NCBI GenBank assembly: GCA_024403275.1
Contig: JAKSSD010000001.1
Location: 111,197-175,196 of the forward strand
Length of the DNA stretch: 64,000 nucleotides
Reading direction: 5' to 3'
Source: Lachnospiraceae bacterium
Lineage (GTDB): Bacteria > Bacillota > Clostridia > Lachnospirales > Lachnospiraceae
Under the pieces are notes generated by a model, which was not told where the DNA came from, did no database searches, and worked only from the letters and a program-made list of their open reading frames with translations. Shown here piece after piece: positions 61,055-64,000 of this stretch. A program made the position numbers and the translations under genes. Position 1 is the first letter of the stretch. The number at the start of each line of letters is the position of its first letter.

Positions 61055-61642
61055 CTATTTATCAAAATACTGAAGTGCTTTCGATAATAAATCAGATACA
61101 TCATTAGCATTCTTAACCTTAGAAATTGCATTTTCAGCTTCTTTTTTCTTAAATCCTAGACTTATTAACGCTTCAAGACATTCAGCAATCATTTCCTTAT
61201 CAAGAGATGAAGAACTTCTTTCAACCTCCGTCTGTTCAAAGTTAGCAATCTTATCTTTAAGATCAATAATAATCTTTTCAGCAGACTTATTACCTACACC
61301 TGGAGTCTTAGCAATAGCCTTTGCATCACTATTAGCAATAAGATTAGCAAGTTCTCCTACTGTATAAAAGGATAACAAAGAGAGACCAGATTTAGGTCCA
61401 ATAGAATTAACATTAATAAGCATTTTGTAAAATTCAAGTTCATCAAGAGTCAAAAATCCAAAAATAGAAATGTCATCTTCTCTTACATTTGTATAAGTAT
61501 ATAATTTAACTTCATTAGTCTCATTTAATAATTCAGCATAGGTTTTATCTGAAATATTAACAAGATATCCAACGTTACCCGTATCAATGCAGACAAGCCC
61601 TTCTTTAATATAATCTATATAACCCTTAATAAATCCAAACAT
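61055..61642 (-). CDS. ruvA: Holliday junction DNA-binding protein RuvA
   Basis: Binds four-way junctions and loads RuvB. An N-terminal OB fold (MFGFIKGYIDY), a helix-hairpin-helix middle (SIGPKSGLSLLSF and TPGVGNKSAEKII), an acidic linker and the C-terminal RuvB-binding domain (EALISLGFKKKEAENAI) are all visible. 195 residues. Eleven bases after the Gx transporter gene; AGAGG site. Confidence 0.96.
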   Translation of the reverse strand: MFGFIKGYIDYIKEGLVCIDTGNVGYLVNISDKTYAELLNETNEVKLYTYTNVREDDISIFGFLTLDELEFYKMLINVNSIGPKSGLSLLSFYTVGELANLIANSDAKAIAKTPGVGNKSAEKIIIDLKDKIANFEQTEVERSSSSLDKEMIAECLEALISLGFKKKEAENAISKVKNANDVSDLLSKALQYFDK

Positions 61643-61653
61643 TCTAACCTCTT

Positions 61654-62148
61654 TTAATCTTTAACTATTCTTTTTAGTACAGGTCTTAATTTTTTAACTA
61701 AAATTCCAATAACAATTCCAGCTAAAATACCTGAAACAATAAGAAATGGTAAGTAATAAAATACTCCAATAGTCTTAGTTATAATAATAGCAAGTAAAAT
61801 CTGCCCAACATTATGTGCAATTCCACCTGCAACAGAAACGCCTATTTCGGACATTTTATCTATTTTTATAAGTAACACTTCAATAAGTATAGATAATAAC
61901 GCTCCAGACAAAGCATAAAAAAAAGAAAAAGCCGATCCAAACATCATCGAAGCTAAAAGAATTCTGGCGAAATTCATTATTAAAGCTTCTTTAAATCCAA
62001 ACAAATACAAAGTCATAAGAACCGCAAAATTAGCAAGTCCTAACTTAACTCCAGGTATTGGAATAACTTGAGGAATCAATGATTCAAGAAAGGACAAAGC
62101 CAAACCAAATGCAATTAATAGACCAATAAAAGCAACTTTTTTCTTCAT
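61654..62148 (-). CDS. Gx transporter family membrane protein
   Basis: 164 residues with about five membrane segments, PF07456 type (often mislabelled heptaprenyl diphosphate synthase component I). Blocks: PIPGVKLGLANFAVL, NFARILLASMMFGS and GGIAHNVGQI. It resembles the substrate-binding (S) parts of ECF-type uptake systems; the substrate is unknown. It is two bases after the NusG-II protein gene, its usual partner, and followed by ruvA. Confidence 0.85.
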   Translation of the reverse strand: MKKKVAFIGLLIAFGLALSFLESLIPQVIPIPGVKLGLANFAVLMTLYLFGFKEALIMNFARILLASMMFGSAFSFFYALSGALLSILIEVLLIKIDKMSEIGVSVAGGIAHNVGQILLAIIITKTIGVFYYLPFLIVSGILAGIVIGILVKKLRPVLKRIVKD

Positions 62149-62149
62149 A

Positions 62150-62506
62150 CTATTCTATAACAAAATCATAATCATCATTTTTATTAACAACACTAATTGA
62201 AAATTTATGGGGTAAACAAACGATAACCTGTTTATTCTTCGAAATGTAACCCATATTAATACAATCCTTATTAGGACAATTACTTTCAATTACTGCTATC
62301 TGTCCATTATTAACAGAAACAATATTTGTATTCTCTTCAAACTGATAAGTGTATGTTTTATCAATATTTAAATTAATGGTTTCAATCAGATCACCATCAT
62401 AATATACATTTGCATAACCACTGTTCTTCTGCGTTAGCAAAAATAAAACAAAAGCCAATGCAATCAATAAACCAGTTATAATAAGAATCCAATCAGCTTT
62501 CTTCAT
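62150..62506 (-). CDS. NusG domain II-containing membrane-anchored protein
   Basis: 118 residues: an N-terminal membrane segment (about 7-24) and an outside-facing NusG domain II-like beta domain. It contains the conserved CPNKDCINMG and VCLPHKF cysteine motifs, which could form a redox or metal site. Unrelated to transcription despite the name. The family pairs with the Gx transporter, as here, often near FMN-binding or Rnf proteins; none of those is in this window. First gene of the run to zapA, with a promoter upstream. Confidence 0.85.
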   Translation of the reverse strand: MKKADWILIITGLLIALAFVLFLLTQKNSGYANVYYDGDLIETINLNIDKTYTYQFEENTNIVSVNNGQIAVIESNCPNKDCINMGYISKNKQVIVCLPHKFSISVVNKNDDYDFVIE

Positions 62507-62539
62507 AAATATATTCCCAAACTTAAAAATACCTAGTTC

Positions 62540-62568
62540 ATATTATCACATTTTATAGTTTCATTCAA
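62540..62568 (-). promoter_or_regulatory. Promoter of the NusG-II/Gx/ruvAB/zapA run
   Basis: On the minus strand, TTGAAT (62563-62568), a 17-base spacer and TGA-TAATAT (extended -10, TAATAT at 62540-62545), about 34 bases before the start. Confidence 0.6.
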
Positions 62569-62577
62569 CAATGTTTA

Positions 62578-62606
62578 TTGCCAAAAACCCCAATATATGG
62601 TATTTT
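62578..62606 (+). promoter_or_regulatory. Promoter of the small lipoprotein gene
   Basis: TTGCCA (62578-62583), a 17-base spacer and TATTTT (62601-62606), 40 bases before the ATG at 62647. Only ten bases separate it from the divergent promoter's -35. Confidence 0.55.
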
Positions 62607-62646
62607 AATATTTGTTATTTTTCTATATATCATTAAAGGAGTATAT

Positions 62647-63099
62647 ATGAATAAAAAGCATTTATTAGTTTTATCTACTGCCCTTTCCATTTCATTTTTA
62701 ATGGCTTGTGGTTCAGGTAATAAGCAAAACGATTATTATGAAAAAGAAGTAAGAAATTTATACGAAGATATCATCACAGTTGACTCATGTATGAATAATA
62801 TAGATTTCAATAATGACTATTATATAGATGAGTTTTTCGACTCATTAGATAAACTCGAGGAAGCTATTAGTGATTTCTCATTAGTTGATGCACCTTCACA
62901 ATATGATAATTGCGAAATACTTGCTAAAAAATCATTAGAATTTCTTAACTTATCTGAAAATGATTTTCATAAAGCACTCGACAACGAATACGATAGTATA
63001 GCTTTTAATAATGCCAAAAATAACTATAATGAAGCCATTAAATGCATTAATTACATAGGAATGGTTTTAGAAGGAAAAGAATTATTATTAAGTGAATAA
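62647..63099 (+). CDS. Small lipoprotein of unknown function
   Basis: 150 residues. Lipoprotein signal MNKKHLLVLS..., with lipobox LMAC (C21), then a mostly helical, acidic mature domain (about 35-150) with no recognised family. The frame is open 69 bases further upstream, but ATG 62647 has AAAGGAG before it and gives a textbook signal peptide. Stands alone, with its own promoter; the nearest terminator is about 100 bases after the stop. Confidence 0.78.
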   Translation: MNKKHLLVLSTALSISFLMACGSGNKQNDYYEKEVRNLYEDIITVDSCMNNIDFNNDYYIDEFFDSLDKLEEAISDFSLVDAPSQYDNCEILAKKSLEFLNLSENDFHKALDNEYDSIAFNNAKNNYNEAIKCINYIGMVLEGKELLLSE

Positions 63100-63196
63100 G
63101 AAATATTTCTGATATATAATTATAAATGTTTCAAAAATATAATAAAGATAGTCATAATAATAAACTAAATAACATAAAAAAAATAAAAATAAAAAT

Positions 63197-63243
63197 AAAA
63201 AATGGATGCTACCTATTCAATATAGGACAGCATCCATTTTTTT
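63197..63243. terminator. Bidirectional terminator with 14-bp stem
   Basis: AAAAAATGGATGCT / AGCATCCATTTTTT, with an inner CCTAT / ATAGG stem. It is preceded by an AT-only short repeat (AAAAAT units, 63177-63200). It ends the lipoprotein transcript on one strand and the small membrane-protein transcript on the other. Confidence 0.88.
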
Positions 63244-63311
63244 ATTTACATAAACATGTTAAAGAATATGATAAATATCTTTTAAAGGTTTTACATTATA
63301 ATCTTTAATAA

Positions 63312-63620
63312 TTATAAGAATAATGTTACTCCGCCTGAGAAAATTGCAAGAATTATATAAACTATACCAATAATAACAGCAAGGCTAGTACCAATAATAG
63401 AAAATACCAAACCTAAATTAGCTATGGTTGTAGTTGAATTATAAGTTTTCATCATAGAGCTACGACCGATAGCTGCAAGTATAATTCCTACAATACCTAA
63501 AATTGTTACAAATATTTCACCTATAGCTCCGCCACAACACATACTTGTAAGCGATAAAACACATGTAGCAATACCAATTATAAAACCTGCTAAAGATAAT
63601 CCTGATGTTTTAACTTCCAT
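63312..63620 (-). CDS. Small membrane protein, DUF4190-like
   Basis: 102 residues with three hydrophobic segments (about 9-30, 33-53 and 68-95). The layout (SLAGFIIGIATCVLSL, a Gly-rich turn, then GIVGIILAAIGRSSM, then NLGLVFSIIGTSLAVI) resembles the DUF4190/TM-hairpin proteins found in many Firmicutes. Function unknown. ATG 63620 has GGAGG five bases upstream; a TTG four codons earlier is inside that site and is rejected. Confidence 0.75.
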   Translation of the reverse strand: MEVKTSGLSLAGFIIGIATCVLSLTSMCCGGAIGEIFVTILGIVGIILAAIGRSSMMKTYNSTTTIANLGLVFSIIGTSLAVIIGIVYIILAIFSGGVTLFL

Positions 63621-63650
63621 ATTAACCTCCAAATTAAAAATATTGCTACT

Positions 63651-63679
63651 AATATATCATAATCAAAGTTAATTATCAA
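63651..63679 (-). promoter_or_regulatory. Promoter of the small membrane-protein gene
   Basis: On the minus strand, TTGATA (63674-63679, 5 of 6), a 17-base spacer and TGA-TATATT (63651-63659, extended -10), 31 bases before the ATG. Confidence 0.75.
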
Positions 63680-63758
63680 CAAACATCCACTATGCTAATA
63701 TATACACATCAATAATACTATTAAAAATCTTCATGTTAATAATGAATATTAAAGTAAT

Positions 63759-63787
63759 AAAAAAACCTGCTATAAAAGCAGGTTTTT
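63759..63787. terminator. Terminator after the partial membrane-protein gene
   Basis: AAAAACCTGCT / AGCAGGTTTTT with an ATAAA loop. It follows the stop at 63807 on the minus strand and ends with T7 in that direction. Confidence 0.88.
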
Positions 63788-63806
63788 ATATACATAATAT
63801 TAATTA

Positions 63807-64000
63807 TTATTTGAACCAGTTAACATTACCAATGAGTGGAAGTACTGGATCCTCATCGCCCTGTAATACTTTAACAAGACCAATGATACCGAATACAAGT
63901 GAGAAAAGTGGTCCAAGTCCAACTACTACAGAACCAACGATAGCGATGATAGCTAATAATAAACCTGTTGTAAGGCTTCTACCACCAACTACTTCCTTCT
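63807..64000 (-). CDS. C-terminal end of a small membrane protein, cut by window
   Basis: The last 64 codons of a minus-strand gene, read from the right window edge to a TAA at 63807-63809. The visible 63 full residues begin KEVVGGRSLTTG, contain one or two hydrophobic segments (LLLAIIAIVGSVVVGLG and FSLVFGIIGLVKVL) and end QGDEDPVLPLIGNVNWFK. The frame has no stop, codon use matches the neighbours, and a terminator follows, so it is very likely a real gene. The family cannot be fixed from this piece; DUF4870- or TM2-like small membrane proteins are possible. Confidence 0.75.
   Translation of the reverse strand, partial: KEVVGGRSLTTGLLLAIIAIVGSVVVGLGPLFSLVFGIIGLVKVLQGDEDPVLPLIGNVNWFK

Noticed and set aside
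63177-63200. Short AT repeat (AAAAAT units) as a regulatory or phase-variable repeat
   Set aside because: It is outside any gene or promoter and only about four imperfect units long; more likely composition bias beside the terminator.
63126-63308. Plus-strand open frame of 60 codons
   Set aside because: It runs straight through the 14-bp terminator stem and an AT repeat; low-complexity Lys/Ile/Asn composition and no ribosome-binding site.
1-64000. CRISPR arrays, tRNA/rRNA genes, insertion sequences, prophage genes
   Set aside because: Reading both strands showed no regularly spaced repeats, no tRNA-like GTTCGA arms with acceptor stems, and no transposase or phage proteins.

Overview
The window is a stretch of a low-GC (roughly one third G+C by eye) Clostridia chromosome, most like a Lachnospiraceae genome. 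The reasons are the gene set and its order: miaB-mutS-mutL-miaA, L21-Prp-L27-Obg with a Prp-cleavable L27, rpmB/asp23/fakA/recG, GerW with a DUF2953 protein, the paired radical-SAM families TIGR03960/TIGR03936, a NadD-YqeK fusion, and the short HisG plus HisZ pair. It is ordinary core chromosome. I see no prophage, insertion sequence, CRISPR array, tRNA or rRNA, and no gap longer than about 260 bases without a gene. The window opens inside proA and closes inside a small membrane-protein gene on the minus strand.

Bases 1-23300 are on the plus strand. First comes proA-miaB-mutS-mutL-miaA-ynbB (proline synthesis, tRNA A37 modification, mismatch repair). Its own promoter then starts the elongasome operon mreB-like-mreC-mreD-PBP2-rodA, followed by methylglyoxal synthase and a D,D-carboxypeptidase lipoprotein. 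A division-associated group follows (small P-loop protein, HlyD-like adaptor, YggS, SepF, unknown protein, RluD, cytidylate-kinase-like protein).

Bases 23350-28280 hold a minus-strand AI-2E permease with an unknown membrane-anchored protein. Divergent from them are a TtcA-type sulfurtransferase, a tyrosine recombinase and lexA, which has a clear self-operator.

Bases 28274-53230 are all minus strand. In transcription order from the right they are: asp23-fakA-recG, then a topoisomerase IV-type parE-parC pair, rsmD, coaD and a coiled-coil protein; an unknown membrane protein and an RluA-family synthase; hisZ-G-D-B-I running into the two radical-SAM genes and a short RNase E/G; a stand-alone protein with eight SHOCT-like repeats; and rplU-prp-rpmA-obgE-yhbY-nadD/yqeK. 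rpmB is divergent from asp23.

Bases 53690-62510 are again minus strand: NusG-II protein, Gx transporter, ruvA, ruvB, zapA, U32 peptidase, a CheX-like/CheY pair, small proteins, DUF2953, GerW and a coiled-coil J-domain protein. The last 1.5 kb carries small lipoprotein and membrane-protein genes.

The points I find most worth a second look are these: the eight-fold SHOCT repeat protein; the same 12-bp LexA-type core in front of lexA and inside the recG terminator upstream of parE; a 20-bp palindrome in front of the his operon; terminator hairpins placed directly before ribosome-binding sites inside gene runs, with no room for a promoter; a CheX-like protein with three N-terminal repeats paired with a lone CheY; and a MutL with a greatly lengthened linker. 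Family names come from motif recognition by eye, since no database search was possible.
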